A stretch of DNA of 43,611 nucleotides, taken from contig JBDTYT010000004.1 of the NCBI GenBank assembly GCA_040005555.1, positions 1 through 43,611 on the forward strand. The letters run 5' to 3'. The DNA comes from JBDTYT01 sp040005555. Its GTDB lineage: Bacteria; Actinomycetota; UBA4738; HRBIN12. Under the pieces are notes generated by a model. That model was not told where the DNA came from and did no database searches. It worked only from the letters and a program-made list of their open reading frames with translations. The translations under genes and the position numbers were made by a program. Position 1 is the first letter of the stretch, and each line of letters opens with the position of its first letter. Shown here piece after piece: positions 1 through 8,966 of the stretch.

Positions 1-136
1 GCTCCACGTACCTGCCGACGCGTACATCGGACACGTTCGTCCACCCCAGCGCGGGGAGCGAGCCCTCGACCGCCTTGCCCTGAGGATCGAGGAGGCCGTC
101 CTTCAGCGAGACGACGACCTGCGCTCGGAACCTCAC
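1..136 (-). CDS. purS: PurS subunit of FGAM synthase (partial, C-terminus outside window)
   Basis: The reverse strand from a GTG at 136 translates to about 45 residues beginning VRFRAQVVVSLKDGLLDPQG and continuing through a DVRVGRYVE segment, which is the N-terminal half of PurS. PurS is the small subunit that, with PurQ and PurL, makes phosphoribosylformylglycinamidine synthase (step 4 of IMP synthesis, cytosolic). The GTG shares the four bases GTGA with the purC stop codon, so the two are probably translationally coupled. The gene runs off the left edge; purQ and purL would be expected beyond it, by analogy with other actinobacteria. Confidence 0.9.
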   Translation of the reverse strand, partial: MRFRAQVVVSLKDGLLDPQGKAVEGSLPALGWTNVSDVRVGRYVE

Positions 137-1083
137 GCGTGCTGCCGCCTCAGCCGCTCGAGGTCCGCGGCGTCGCGGTCGCCGTCGGAAGCGGTGATGC
201 CCATCCGCTGGAGATACCGGTCGAAATCATCCCCGGTCACGCGCTCGTAGGCGTCGCGGTACGTATCAGCGGTGCGTTGTACCACCTCAGCGGGGAGATC
301 GGGCGGGGGCGGCTCGTGGTCCCAGCCGCTCGCGTCGAGCCAGTCGCGCACGTACTGCTTGTCGAAGCTCGGCTGGCTGACGCCCGGCGCGTAGCCCTCG
401 GCCGGCCAGAACCTGGAGGAGTCGGGCGTGAGGACCTCGTCGATGAGGATGAGCTCGCCGTCGGCGAAACCGAACTCGAACTTCGTATCGGCCACGATGA
501 TCCCGCGCTCGGCGGCCACCGCAGCGCCGCGCTCGTAGAGCGCGATCGTGAGCTCGCGAAGTCGCTCCGCGAGTCCCTTGCCGATGAGGCCGATGGTCTC
601 CTCGAACGTGAGTGGCATGTCGTGACCCTGGGCCGCCTTCGTCGTCGGCGTGAAGATCGGCTCGGGGAGCTTGGACGCCTCCACCAAGCCTGCCGGCAAC
701 GGGACGCCGCAGACGTGACCCTCGGCTCGGTACTGCTTCAAGCCCGAGCCCGTGAGGTAACCGCGCGCAACGCACTCGACGAGCACCACCTGCGCCTTCT
801 TCACCAGCATCGCGCGACCGGCAAGCGAAGGCTCGCCTCGAAACGGCGCGGGAAAGTCGCGGACGTCGGCGCTCAGCAGGTGGTTCGGCACCAGGTCCTT
901 CGTCCGGTCGAGCCAGTACCGCGTGAGGCCGGTGAGGACGCGACCCTTGTCGGGGATCGGCTCGGGCAACACCACGTCGAACGCCGAGATCCGGTCGGTC
1001 GCGACGAGCAGCATCGCGTCGCCGACGTCGTACACGTCCCGAACCTTGCCCTGCGCGTGAAGTTTCGCGACCGGAGCGCTCAC
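133..1083 (-). CDS. purC: Phosphoribosylaminoimidazole-succinocarboxamide synthase (SAICAR synthetase)
   Basis: A 316-residue protein that joins CAIR and aspartate using ATP, in de novo purine synthesis. The N-terminus has the family pattern GKVRDVYDVGD followed by LLVATDRISAFDV, and the C-terminal half has LIDEVLTPDSSRFW, the conserved nucleotide/metal-binding segment. The open frame continues upstream to 1575, but that extension is a shadow of purB: homology begins at the GTG at 1083, which shares GTGA with the purB stop. The protein is longer than the roughly 240-residue E. coli enzyme, matching the long PurC class of about 300 residues. Its stop overlaps the purS start. Confidence 0.95.
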   Translation of the reverse strand: MSAPVAKLHAQGKVRDVYDVGDAMLLVATDRISAFDVVLPEPIPDKGRVLTGLTRYWLDRTKDLVPNHLLSADVRDFPAPFRGEPSLAGRAMLVKKAQVVLVECVARGYLTGSGLKQYRAEGHVCGVPLPAGLVEASKLPEPIFTPTTKAAQGHDMPLTFEETIGLIGKGLAERLRELTIALYERGAAVAAERGIIVADTKFEFGFADGELILIDEVLTPDSSRFWPAEGYAPGVSQPSFDKQYVRDWLDASGWDHEPPPPDLPAEVVQRTADTYRDAYERVTGDDFDRYLQRMGITASDGDRDAADLERLRRQHA

Positions 1084-2393
1084 AGGTCCTCGCTCACCGA
1101 GAGCTTCGCGAGCCGGTCGAAGACCACGTCGAGGTTGCGCAGGTAGCGAGCCGGATCGAACAACGCCTCGAGCTCGTCCGTCGAAAGTCGCTCCGCGACC
1201 TCGGAGCGAGCGGTCAGCTCGGTCCGGAAGTCCGCCTCGCCGTCCCATGCGGCCGCGGCCGCCTCTTGCACGATCCGGTAGGCGTCGTCGCGCGACAGCC
1301 CCGCGTCCACGAGCGCGAGCAGCACTCCCTGCGAGTATGCGAGCCCGCCCCCTGCGTCGAGGTTCTCGCGCATGCGCTCGGGGAACACGCGCAATCCATC
1401 GAGCACCCCGGCGAGGTCCGCGAGCATGAAGTCGAGCGCGATCGTCGAGTCGGGCAGGATCACGCGTTCGGCCGAGGAGTGCGAGATGTCCCGCTCGTGC
1501 CACAGCGCGACGTTCTCGAGCGCGGCTTGCAGGTTGCCGCGGATCACGCGCGCGAGCCCGGTGATGCGCTCGCACCGCACGGGGTTGCGCTTGTGGGGCA
1601 TCGCGCTCGAGCCCTTCTGGCCATCGGTGAAGGGCTCTTGCACCTCGCGCACCTCGGTGCGCGCGAGGTGCCGGATCTCGGTCGCGAACTCGTCGAGCGA
1701 GGATGCGAGGATCGCGAGCGCGGCCATGTACTCGGCGTGCCGATCGCGGGGGATGATCTGGCTGGAGGCTTCCGCGGGCCGCAGGCCGAGCCTCGCGCAG
1801 ACCTCCTCCTCGATCCGAGGATCCACCGCGGCGTACGTCCCCACCACACCGGAGATCGCGCCCACGCTCACGGCGTCCTTCGCCCGGCGCAGGCGCTCGC
1901 GATCGCGATCGAGCTCGAACGCCCAGAGCGCCAGCTTGTGACCGAAGCTCGTCGGCTCGGCGTGCACGCCGTGCGTTCGACCGACCATCACGGTGTCACG
2001 GTGCTGCAACGCGAGCCGCTTCGTCACGCCGAGCAACACCTCGACGCGCCCAAGCAGCAGATCGGCCGCGTCTCGCAGCTGTAACGCCAGCCCGGTGTCG
2101 AGGACGTCGGAGGAGGTCATGCCGAAATGGATCCACCGCCCGGCGTCACCCACCGACTCGCCCACGGCCTGGACGAAGGCGGCCACATCGTGCTTCGTGA
2201 CGTGCTCGAGCTCGTTCACCCGCTCCACCGTGATGGTGGCGCGATCTCGGATCGCCCGGGCGTCCTCCGCAGGCACCGTGCCGAGGCGCGCCCAGGCCTC
2301 GACGGCGAGGATCTCGATCTCGAGCCACTGACCGAACCGTGCTTCGTCCGACCACACCGCCGCCATCTCGGGCAGTGTGTACCTCGGGATCAC
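1080..2393 (-). CDS. purB: Adenylosuccinate lyase
   Basis: A 437-residue member of the fumarase/aspartase superfamily that cleaves SAICAR to AICAR and adenylosuccinate to AMP, so it serves both IMP and AMP synthesis. The superfamily signature loop GSSAMPHKRNP is present, as are the catalytic TSSDVLDT and GRTHG(V)H segments. The start is a GTG at 2393, sharing GTGA with the purE stop; the N-terminus IPRYTLPEMAAVWSDEARF is typical of the family. It sits in the middle of the purA-D-E-B-C-S chain and is presumably cotranscribed. Confidence 0.96.
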   Translation of the reverse strand: MIPRYTLPEMAAVWSDEARFGQWLEIEILAVEAWARLGTVPAEDARAIRDRATITVERVNELEHVTKHDVAAFVQAVGESVGDAGRWIHFGMTSSDVLDTGLALQLRDAADLLLGRVEVLLGVTKRLALQHRDTVMVGRTHGVHAEPTSFGHKLALWAFELDRDRERLRRAKDAVSVGAISGVVGTYAAVDPRIEEEVCARLGLRPAEASSQIIPRDRHAEYMAALAILASSLDEFATEIRHLARTEVREVQEPFTDGQKGSSAMPHKRNPVRCERITGLARVIRGNLQAALENVALWHERDISHSSAERVILPDSTIALDFMLADLAGVLDGLRVFPERMRENLDAGGGLAYSQGVLLALVDAGLSRDDAYRIVQEAAAAAWDGEADFRTELTARSEVAERLSTDELEALFDPARYLRNLDVVFDRLAKLSVSEDL

Positions 2394-2863
2394 AGCTTCA
2401 AGCCCTCCGCCAGGTCATCCTTGAACTTCCAGAGCTGCGCTTGGGCGTCGGGATCCGTGAGACCGACGATCTGGGCCGCGAGGATCGCGGCGTTCACCGA
2501 GGCGTCGATGCCGACCGTAGCGACCGGCACGCCGCTCGGCATCAGGGCGGTGACCGACAGAGCCATCGTGCCGGTCATCTGCTCCGAGCTGATCGGCACG
2601 CCGATGACCGGCAAGATCGTCCGGGCGGCGACGGCGGCGGCCAGGTGGCCCGAGATGCCGGTGGTGCAGATCATCACCTTGATGCCGCGGTCGAATGCCG
2701 TGCGCGCGTACTCGTCCACGACGTCGGGACTGCGCGAGGATGACATCACACGGATCTCGTGCGGGATGTCGAGCTTCTCCAAGATCGCGCCGGCCTGCTG
2801 CATCACAGCGAGCTCCGCGGGGGAAGCGACCAGGACGCCGACGACCGGTAACCGCTGGCTCAT
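2390..2863 (-). CDS. purE: PurE-like N5-CAIR mutase / AIR carboxylase family, altered active site
   Basis: A 157-residue PurE-family protein. PurE moves the carboxyl group of N5-CAIR to give CAIR (class I), or carboxylates AIR directly (class II). The fold-defining parts are clear: the PVIGVP segment, an LMPSGVPVATVGI segment, and NAAILAAQIVGL near the C-terminus. Family-conserved catalytic positions differ, however. The usual SAHR(T/A)P loop reads SSSRSP (residues 41-46), so the catalytic histidine is Ser43. The usual GSxSD motif reads ASPAE (13-17). The usual GGAAHL loop reads TGISGHL. Position in the cluster (ATGA overlap with purD, GTGA with purB) argues it is the working step-6 enzyme. 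No purK is visible in the window. The start is the ATG at 2863. Confidence 0.85.
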   Translation of the reverse strand: MSQRLPVVGVLVASPAELAVMQQAGAILEKLDIPHEIRVMSSSRSPDVVDEYARTAFDRGIKVMICTTGISGHLAAAVAARTILPVIGVPISSEQMTGTMALSVTALMPSGVPVATVGIDASVNAAILAAQIVGLTDPDAQAQLWKFKDDLAEGLKL

Positions 2864-4137
2864 CCCGCCTCCTCCTCGATCGTGGCTGCGATGTCCTTGC
2901 GGAACTGCATCCCCTCGAACGCGATCCGAGACAGCGCCTCGTACGCGCGGTCCCCCGCCTCGGCCGAGGAATCACCGAGACCGCTGACAGACAGCACCCG
3001 CCCCCCGGACGTGACCACTCTACCCTGTCGCTCGGCCGTCCCAGAATGGAACACGATCGCGCCCTCGACCTCGCCGGCCTCCTCGAGACCGCGGATCTCC
3101 CGACCCGTCGGGTAGGCACCCGGGTAGCCCTCGGAAGCGGCGACGACAGTGACGCAGCTCCGTGGCGAGACCTCCACGGTGAGCCCATCGAGCTCCTCCT
3201 CGGCGACGGCGAGGAGCAGCGTCGCCAGGTCCGAGCGCAGACGGGGGACGATCACCTGCGTCTCGGGATCGCCGAACCGGCAGTTGACCTCGAGGAGCTT
3301 CGGACCCTGATCGGTGATCATGAGCCCCGCATACAGCACACCCTGGTACCGGACGCCCTCGAGGGTCATCGCGCGCACCGTCGCGTTCACAACGTCGCTC
3401 CAGACCTGCTTCGCGGTGACGTCCTCCAGCCACGGGACCGGCGAGATCGCGCCCATGCCTCCCGTGTTCGGACCGCGATCACCCTCGCCCACGCGCTTGC
3501 GGTCCTGCGCGAAGAGCAGCGGAACGACGTCGCGCCCGTCGGTGAGCGCGAACGCGGAGACCTCTGGGCCGGTCAGGTGCTCCTCGATCAGCACGGTGGA
3601 GCCGGCGTCGCCGAACACGCCACCCTCGAGCGCATCCCGGAGGGCGCCGACGGCCTGGCCCTCGGTCTCGGCGATCACGACCCCTTTGCCGGCGGCGAGA
3701 CCGTCGGCCTTGATCACGTACGGGGGCTCGAACCCCTCGAGCTCGCGGAGCGCGGCACCCATCTCCGAGACCGTTCGCGAACGAGCCGCGGGGATCTTGT
3801 GCCGCTCGCAGAGCTCCTTCGTCCACGCCTTCGAGCCCTCGATGCGCGCCCCGGCTCTCGTCGGACCGAAGACGCGGTGGCCACGGGCGAGGAGCTCGTC
3901 CGCGAGGCCCGCGACGAGAGGACCCTCCGGCCCCACCACGGTGAGATCGATCCGCTCGCGCTCCACGAGCGCGCAGAGCCCTACGAGGTCGTGGGTGGCG
4001 ACCGGCTCGCATCGAACCTCGAGAGCGATCCCGGCGTTGCCGGGCGCGGCGATGAGCTCCTCGACCTTCGGACTTCGAGCGAGCCCTCGCACGAGGGCAT
4101 GTTCCCGGCCGCCGCCGCCGACGACGAGGACCCTCAT
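2860..4137 (-). CDS. purD: Phosphoribosylamine-glycine ligase (GAR synthetase)
   Basis: A 425-residue ATP-grasp enzyme that joins phosphoribosylamine and glycine (step 2 of purine synthesis). The N-terminus MRVLVVGGGGREHAL is the family signature. KADGLAAGKGVVIAE is the ATP-grasp loop, and EVNCRFGDPETQ is the metal/nucleotide segment near residue 290. The start is the ATG at 4137, which shares ATGA with the purA stop; the longer open frame upstream is purA sequence in another frame. Single-domain, not fused to PurM or PurN as in some eukaryotes. Confidence 0.96.
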   Translation of the reverse strand: MRVLVVGGGGREHALVRGLARSPKVEELIAAPGNAGIALEVRCEPVATHDLVGLCALVERERIDLTVVGPEGPLVAGLADELLARGHRVFGPTRAGARIEGSKAWTKELCERHKIPAARSRTVSEMGAALRELEGFEPPYVIKADGLAAGKGVVIAETEGQAVGALRDALEGGVFGDAGSTVLIEEHLTGPEVSAFALTDGRDVVPLLFAQDRKRVGEGDRGPNTGGMGAISPVPWLEDVTAKQVWSDVVNATVRAMTLEGVRYQGVLYAGLMITDQGPKLLEVNCRFGDPETQVIVPRLRSDLATLLLAVAEEELDGLTVEVSPRSCVTVVAASEGYPGAYPTGREIRGLEEAGEVEGAIVFHSGTAERQGRVVTSGGRVLSVSGLGDSSAEAGDRAYEALSRIAFEGMQFRKDIAATIEEEAG

Positions 4138-5408
4138 GCTGCGGGCAGAGACTGCTCGCGACCGGGACCTACCGAGACCACGCCGACCGGGATGCCGACG
4201 AGCTCCTGGAGCCGCTCGAGGTACTTGCGTGCCGCAGCGGGCAGTCCCTCGAAGGACCGCACCTCTCCGAGATCCTCCTCCCACCCCTCGAGCTCCTCGT
4301 AGATCGGCTCGGCCGCGTGGAAGAGGGACTGGTGCGGCGGGAAGTCGTCATAGGTCTCGCCCTCCGCGCGGTAGCCCGTGCAGACCTTCACGCTCGGGAA
4401 ACCGGATAACACGTCGAGCTTCGTGACGAACAGCTCGGTGAGACCGTTCAGCCGCGCCGCGTATCGCAGGATCACCGCATCGAACCACCCGCACCGGCGC
4501 TTGCGTCCGGTCACCGTGCCGAACTCATTGCCGCGCTCGCCGAGGCGCTCGCCCTGTTCGCCATGATCCTCGGTGGGGAACGGTCCGGCTCCCACGCGCG
4601 TGACGTACGCCTTCGTGATGCCGATCACGCGATCGACCTCGCGCGGCCCGATGCCGACGGACGCGAGCGCGTACCCGGTGAGCGGGTTCGAGGAGGTCAC
4701 GAACGGATACGTCCCGTGGTCCAGGTCGAGCATCGTGCCTTGCGCCCCCTCGAGCAGGACGTTCTTTCCCGCGCGCAGCCCCTCGTAGATGAGTTTGGAT
4801 GTATCGGTGACGTACGGGCGCAGGCGCAGCGCGTACCGCATGTAGTCCTCGACGATCATCTCGGCCGACAGCGGGAGCCGCCCGTACACCCGCGCAAGGA
4901 CGATGTTCTTCTCCTTCAACGCAACGTCGAGCTTCTGTCGGAAGATCTTCTCGTCGAACAGATCCTGGATGCGCAGGCCGATCCTCGCCGCCTTGTCCCC
5001 GTAGGCCGGGCCGATCCCTCGCTTCGTCGTCCCGAGCGCATTCTTGCCCAGGAACCGCTCGGTCACCTTCTCGAGCTCGAGGTGGTACGGCATGATCAGG
5101 TGGCAGTTGCCACTCACGACGAGCCCGGTCGGATCGACGCCGAGCGACGCCAGCCCATCCATCTCCTCGAGCAACACGCGAGGGTCGACGACCACGCCGT
5201 CGGCGATGACGGACGTCAGGTGTGGGTACAAGATCCCCGAGGGGATCAGCTGGAGCTTCAGTGTGTGACCCTCGGCGAGGATGGTGTGGCCGGCGTTGTT
5301 GCCGCCCTGGTAGCGGACGACGAAGTCCATCCGGTCGGCCAGGTAGTCGGTCGCCTTGCCCTTGCCCTCGTCCCCCCACTGGGTCCCGACCACGATCGAG
5401 GCTGGCAT
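4134..5408 (-). CDS. purA: Adenylosuccinate synthetase
   Basis: A 424-residue GTP-dependent enzyme that converts IMP and aspartate to adenylosuccinate, the first step to AMP; PurB, three genes downstream, completes the branch. The N-terminal P-loop-like GTQWGDEGKGKATD, the GNNAGHT motif, the EGAQGTMLDLDHGTYPF segment and TRVGAGPFPTE are all present. The start is the ATG at 5408 (MPASIVVG). An upstream in-frame extension of 63 codons has no family similarity. PurA is the first gene of the cluster; a TACACT -10 candidate ends nine bases before the ATG, so the operon transcript may be nearly leaderless. Confidence 0.96.
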   Translation of the reverse strand: MPASIVVGTQWGDEGKGKATDYLADRMDFVVRYQGGNNAGHTILAEGHTLKLQLIPSGILYPHLTSVIADGVVVDPRVLLEEMDGLASLGVDPTGLVVSGNCHLIMPYHLELEKVTERFLGKNALGTTKRGIGPAYGDKAARIGLRIQDLFDEKIFRQKLDVALKEKNIVLARVYGRLPLSAEMIVEDYMRYALRLRPYVTDTSKLIYEGLRAGKNVLLEGAQGTMLDLDHGTYPFVTSSNPLTGYALASVGIGPREVDRVIGITKAYVTRVGAGPFPTEDHGEQGERLGERGNEFGTVTGRKRRCGWFDAVILRYAARLNGLTELFVTKLDVLSGFPSVKVCTGYRAEGETYDDFPPHQSLFHAAEPIYEELEGWEEDLGEVRSFEGLPAAARKYLERLQELVGIPVGVVSVGPGREQSLPAA

Positions 5409-5417
5409 CTCGGGCTG

Positions 5418-5423
5418 AGTGTA
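5418..5423 (-). promoter_or_regulatory. Candidate -10 box of the purine operon
   Basis: On the minus strand the hexamer TACACT lies nine bases upstream of the purA ATG, inside the 37-base gap between the cyclase gene and purA. It fits the actinobacterial TAnnnT -10 pattern. No convincing -35 hexamer is visible at 16-18 bases. The transcript would have almost no leader. Confidence 0.4.
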
Positions 5424-5445
5424 TCGGCGGCGTCGAGCCCCCAGG

Positions 5446-8400
5446 TCAGGACGACTTCGCGGTGGCCTGCGCCAGGAGCTCGTCGGTCTCGGCGATCGCC
5501 GGCGCGGCGCCCAGACTTGCGAACACCTCGCGGGCTTGCAGGAGTCGTTCTCGAGCTTCGGATTCCCTGCCGAGGGCGAGCAGGGACCGCCCGGCACCGA
5601 GCAGCGCGTGACCGTGCTCGAACGCGTGCGGGAACGCGGCCCATTGCTCGGCCGCCTCGACGTGGAGCTCGAGCGCCGTCGCGGAGTCGCCCTTCAGCTC
5701 GGCGAGCGCGGCGCGCGTGGAGAGCACGCAGTTGCGGTCGCGCCACAGATGCGGCGCCGCACGTTCCGTGAGCTCGCGCAACAGCTGCACGGCTCCTCCC
5801 GCGAAGCAGACGCGGGCAGAGTCCTCGAGCAGCCCGGCATGGAACCCCGGCCGCTCGCTCATCGACTCCGACAGCTCTCGGACGAAGGCGACGCCCGCGG
5901 CCGCATCCGCGTGGAGCAGCCTGTTCATGGCAGCGAGCCGGAGCGCCGGCAGGACCACTTGCCCATCGCCGATCTCGCGCGCCCTCGGCACGATCTCATC
6001 TTCGATCATGCTCGTAAGGTCGAGGTCTCCTCGCGCGACTCGGACGAGCGACTGGAAGATCACCGCGAGGAAGGCCGCTTGTCCGCCACGGTCACGTTCG
6101 ATCTCCAACACGAGGTCGCCGAGCTGGAGGACCTCGTCCCACCGTCCGAGATCGAACCGCGTCCACATCGTCTCCATCCGGGCCCAGTTGGCCGTGCCGG
6201 CCGCCCCTCGGCGCTCGCCGAACTCGATCGCGGCGGCGAAGAGCTCCTCGGCTCTCGAGGGTCCCTCATCGAACCAGACGATGTCCGCGAGGTTCACGTA
6301 TGCCGCGCACACGAACCCGGCGGGAGATGATTCGAGCGCGATCCGCAGACCCTCGTTGAGGTCGGCGATCCCCTCGATCGGCTCACCGAGGTCCGTCCGC
6401 GCCTGCCCGCGGAACTGCAGCGCCACCGCCAAGTCGTGCTCGGCACCGAACTCGCGGATGACCGGTAGAGCGCTCTCGGCGAGCTCAAGCGTGCGCGCGC
6501 TAAGTCCCGCGAGTCCCGCCGAGGCTACGGAACGGGAGAGCGCCCGGGCGAGCTCGCGCCCTGGTGGGAACTCCTCGAGGATCTCAACCGCGGAGCGCAG
6601 CAGCTCGACCTGTCGTGCGGTGTCCCCCAACACCCAGGCGGCCTGGGACAAGGTCGAAAGGACCTCTCCCTCCGCCAGCCGGTTCCCTTGCCCTCGGGCT
6701 TCCTCGAGAGCCTGCTCAGCGGTCGCTAGGGGGTCCTGAGCGACCCAGCTCGAGACCGCTGCCCGCGAGCTGCTCATCAGGACCTGGAGCCGTTCCGGCT
6801 CACCCGGTTGCGTCAGCTCGAGGGCCCGCCGGTTGAGCTCGAACGCCTTCTCCACGTCGAGTCGTATGGCCCGATCGCTCGCCATGAGGAGGAACCGCAC
6901 CGCCAGCGCCTCGAGCTGCCGGGTGTCGTCGCCCGCCGCGCGAGCGAGCTCGATCGCCTGCTCGTAGTGGTACGCGAGCACCTCGGCGTTGTCGGCAACA
7001 CGCTCACCGGCCATCGCCTCGATCCAGGCGGCTGCGGATCGATGCCCCGCGGCGCGCTGCGCTCGGGGGATCTGCCCGTACGCGACGTCGCGGATCAACA
7101 GATGCGAGAAAGCGTATTCCGCCTCCCCTTCGATCGACGACCTACGAGCGGGGCGGAGCAGCTCCTTGCGCGCGAGCTCGTGCAGGTCGGCTCGGACGGC
7201 TTCCGGATCGAGACCCCCCATCTCTGCCAGGGCTCCGACCCAGAACACCTTGCCGATCACCGCGGCGTCCTGGAGCAACGCTTTTCGCCCTGCCGGGAGG
7301 GTGTCGAGCCGCGCCGCGATCAGCGCCTGGACGTTCTCGGGAACGGGGATGTCGCCCTCGCCGGCCGTGAGCTCCCAGCTCGCGCCGCTGCGGATGAGCA
7401 CGCCACGGTCGACGAGCATCCGGATGAACTCCTCCGCGTAGAGCGGGTTTCCCCCCGCGCGCTCCAAGAGCGCGCGCTGCGTCTCGGCGGGCAGCACCGT
7501 CTGGTCCAGCAGGACGGCGATCAGCTGGGCCGTCTCATCGGCCGACAGTGGTGGTAGCGACACGGCGGTGTGGTTGCGTTTCCCACCACCCCACGAAGGT
7601 TCGCGTTCGTACAGCTCGGGACGGGCCGTGCACAGGATGAACAGAGGGACGCCGCTCGCCCAGTCCGCGAGATGCTCCACGAACTCGAGCATCGAGGGAT
7701 CGGCCCAATGGAGGTCCTCGATCACCAGCACGAAGGGGCCGCTCGCCGCGATCGCCTCGAGGAAGCCCCGCCACGCCGCGAACGACTCCTCGCGCTCAGC
7801 GACGGCCGTCTCATCACCGATCCCGATGAGCGGCCCGAGCCGCGTGCGGATCCACTCCCGCTCGCGGTCGTCCTCGACGATCTCGACGGCGACCGTCAGC
7901 TTGGCCGCGGCTTCATCCGGTCCGTCGTTCTCAAGGATCCCGGCATGCGACTTCACGATCTCGCTGAGCGCCCAGAACGTGATGCCCTCGCCGTAGGGCA
8001 GGCACCGGCCCTGTCGCCACGAGATCAGGTCGGGGAGGTCGTCGATGAAGGTGCGGAACTCCCGCGTCAGCCTCGACTTGCCGACACCCGGTTCACCCGA
8101 CAACGTCACGAGATGCGGGGTCTGATCACGCAGGACGCGCTCGAACAACCCCTGCAGGAGCGAGAGCTCCCCGCTCCGGCCGATCAACGGGGTCGACGTC
8201 CCAGGCTCGACGTCGACGCCGAACCGGCTCCGCGCGGCGACCGCGCGCCAGATCGGGATCGGCCGGTCCTTGCCCTTCACGGAGATCGGCTCGAGCTCTT
8301 CGTACTCGATCACGTCGCGCGTCGGCCGGTGGGTGAGCTCGCCGACGACCACCGCTCCGACCGGGGCCGCGCCTTGCAGCCGAGAGGCGACGTTCACGAC

Positions 8401-8880
8401 GTCGCCCGTGACGAAGCCTTCGCCGGCCTCGGGTCGCGCGCCGATCGCCACCACGGCCTCGCCCGTGTTCACGGCTCCCCGCACCGCCAGGTCGAGCTCG
8501 GGCCGGGCTTCGTTCAGCTCCTCGATCGCCTCCAGGATCCGAAGCGCCGCGCGGACCGCGCGTTCGGCGTCGTCCTCGTGGGCGATCGGGGCGCCGAACA
8601 CCGCCATCACGGCGTCGCCGATGAACTTCTCGACCGTCCCGCCGTAGCGCTCGATCTCGCGCTTCAAGAGCTCGTGATAGACGCGGAGCGTCGCGCGGAC
8701 GTCTTCGGGATCGGCGTGGTCGGAGCGTGCCGTGAACCCCACGAGGTCGACGAAGAGGACCGAGACGACCTTGCGCTCCTCAACCGTCGACGTCGACCCC
8801 GTCGCTAGCGCGGATCCACAGTTCGAGCAGAAACGCGCTTGGTCGTCGTTGTGGCGACCACAGCTCGAGCACACCTGCAT
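5446..8880 (-). CDS. Zinc-ribbon / class III nucleotide cyclase / AAA-ATPase / TPR signalling protein
   Basis: A 1144-residue multidomain protein. Residues 4-22 form a CxxC...CxxC zinc ribbon. Residues about 35-215 are a class III cyclase domain with both metal aspartates (D45 in FVDLVGFT, D89 in FIGDAVM), the adenine-selective lysine K85, and the D160/N163/R167 set in GDVVNVASR, so it should be catalytically active and probably makes cAMP. An AAA/MalT-like ATPase follows, with Walker A GEPGVGKS (262-269) and Walker B FVLVIEDLHWAD. The C-terminal ~550 residues are helical TPR-like repeats. There are no membrane segments. Proteins of this layout are common in actinobacteria, but their ligands are mostly unknown. 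The ATG at 8880 has no Shine-Dalgarno sequence and follows a TAGACT box by six bases. Confidence 0.88.
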   Translation of the reverse strand: MQVCSSCGRHNDDQARFCSNCGSALATGSTSTVEERKVVSVLFVDLVGFTARSDHADPEDVRATLRVYHELLKREIERYGGTVEKFIGDAVMAVFGAPIAHEDDAERAVRAALRILEAIEELNEARPELDLAVRGAVNTGEAVVAIGARPEAGEGFVTGDVVNVASRLQGAAPVGAVVVGELTHRPTRDVIEYEELEPISVKGKDRPIPIWRAVAARSRFGVDVEPGTSTPLIGRSGELSLLQGLFERVLRDQTPHLVTLSGEPGVGKSRLTREFRTFIDDLPDLISWRQGRCLPYGEGITFWALSEIVKSHAGILENDGPDEAAAKLTVAVEIVEDDREREWIRTRLGPLIGIGDETAVAEREESFAAWRGFLEAIAASGPFVLVIEDLHWADPSMLEFVEHLADWASGVPLFILCTARPELYEREPSWGGGKRNHTAVSLPPLSADETAQLIAVLLDQTVLPAETQRALLERAGGNPLYAEEFIRMLVDRGVLIRSGASWELTAGEGDIPVPENVQALIAARLDTLPAGRKALLQDAAVIGKVFWVGALAEMGGLDPEAVRADLHELARKELLRPARRSSIEGEAEYAFSHLLIRDVAYGQIPRAQRAAGHRSAAAWIEAMAGERVADNAEVLAYHYEQAIELARAAGDDTRQLEALAVRFLLMASDRAIRLDVEKAFELNRRALELTQPGEPERLQVLMSSSRAAVSSWVAQDPLATAEQALEEARGQGNRLAEGEVLSTLSQAAWVLGDTARQVELLRSAVEILEEFPPGRELARALSRSVASAGLAGLSARTLELAESALPVIREFGAEHDLAVALQFRGQARTDLGEPIEGIADLNEGLRIALESSPAGFVCAAYVNLADIVWFDEGPSRAEELFAAAIEFGERRGAAGTANWARMETMWTRFDLGRWDEVLQLGDLVLEIERDRGGQAAFLAVIFQSLVRVARGDLDLTSMIEDEIVPRAREIGDGQVVLPALRLAAMNRLLHADAAAGVAFVRELSESMSERPGFHAGLLEDSARVCFAGGAVQLLRELTERAAPHLWRDRNCVLSTRAALAELKGDSATALELHVEAAEQWAAFPHAFEHGHALLGAGRSLLALGRESEARERLLQAREVFASLGAAPAIAETDELLAQATAKSS

Positions 8881-8886
8881 CGGAGC

Positions 8887-8892
8887 AGTCTA
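8887..8892 (-). promoter_or_regulatory. Candidate leaderless -10 box for the cyclase gene
   Basis: TAGACT on the minus strand ends six bases before the ATG at 8880. That spacing puts the predicted transcription start at the initiation codon itself, and no ribosome-binding site is present. No clear -35 is seen. Confidence 0.45.
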
Positions 8893-8966
8893 CGGCGGGC
8901 CGACGGAGCACCGGCACCGATCGCTGCCGAGCGTGTCCTGGGGCAGGGCGGGCCGCTCGGCGATGG

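Noticed and set aside
1084..1575. N-terminal extension of purC to a 480-residue protein
   Set aside because: The extension is Arg/Ala-rich, overlaps purB in another frame, and PurC homology begins exactly at the GTG at 1083.
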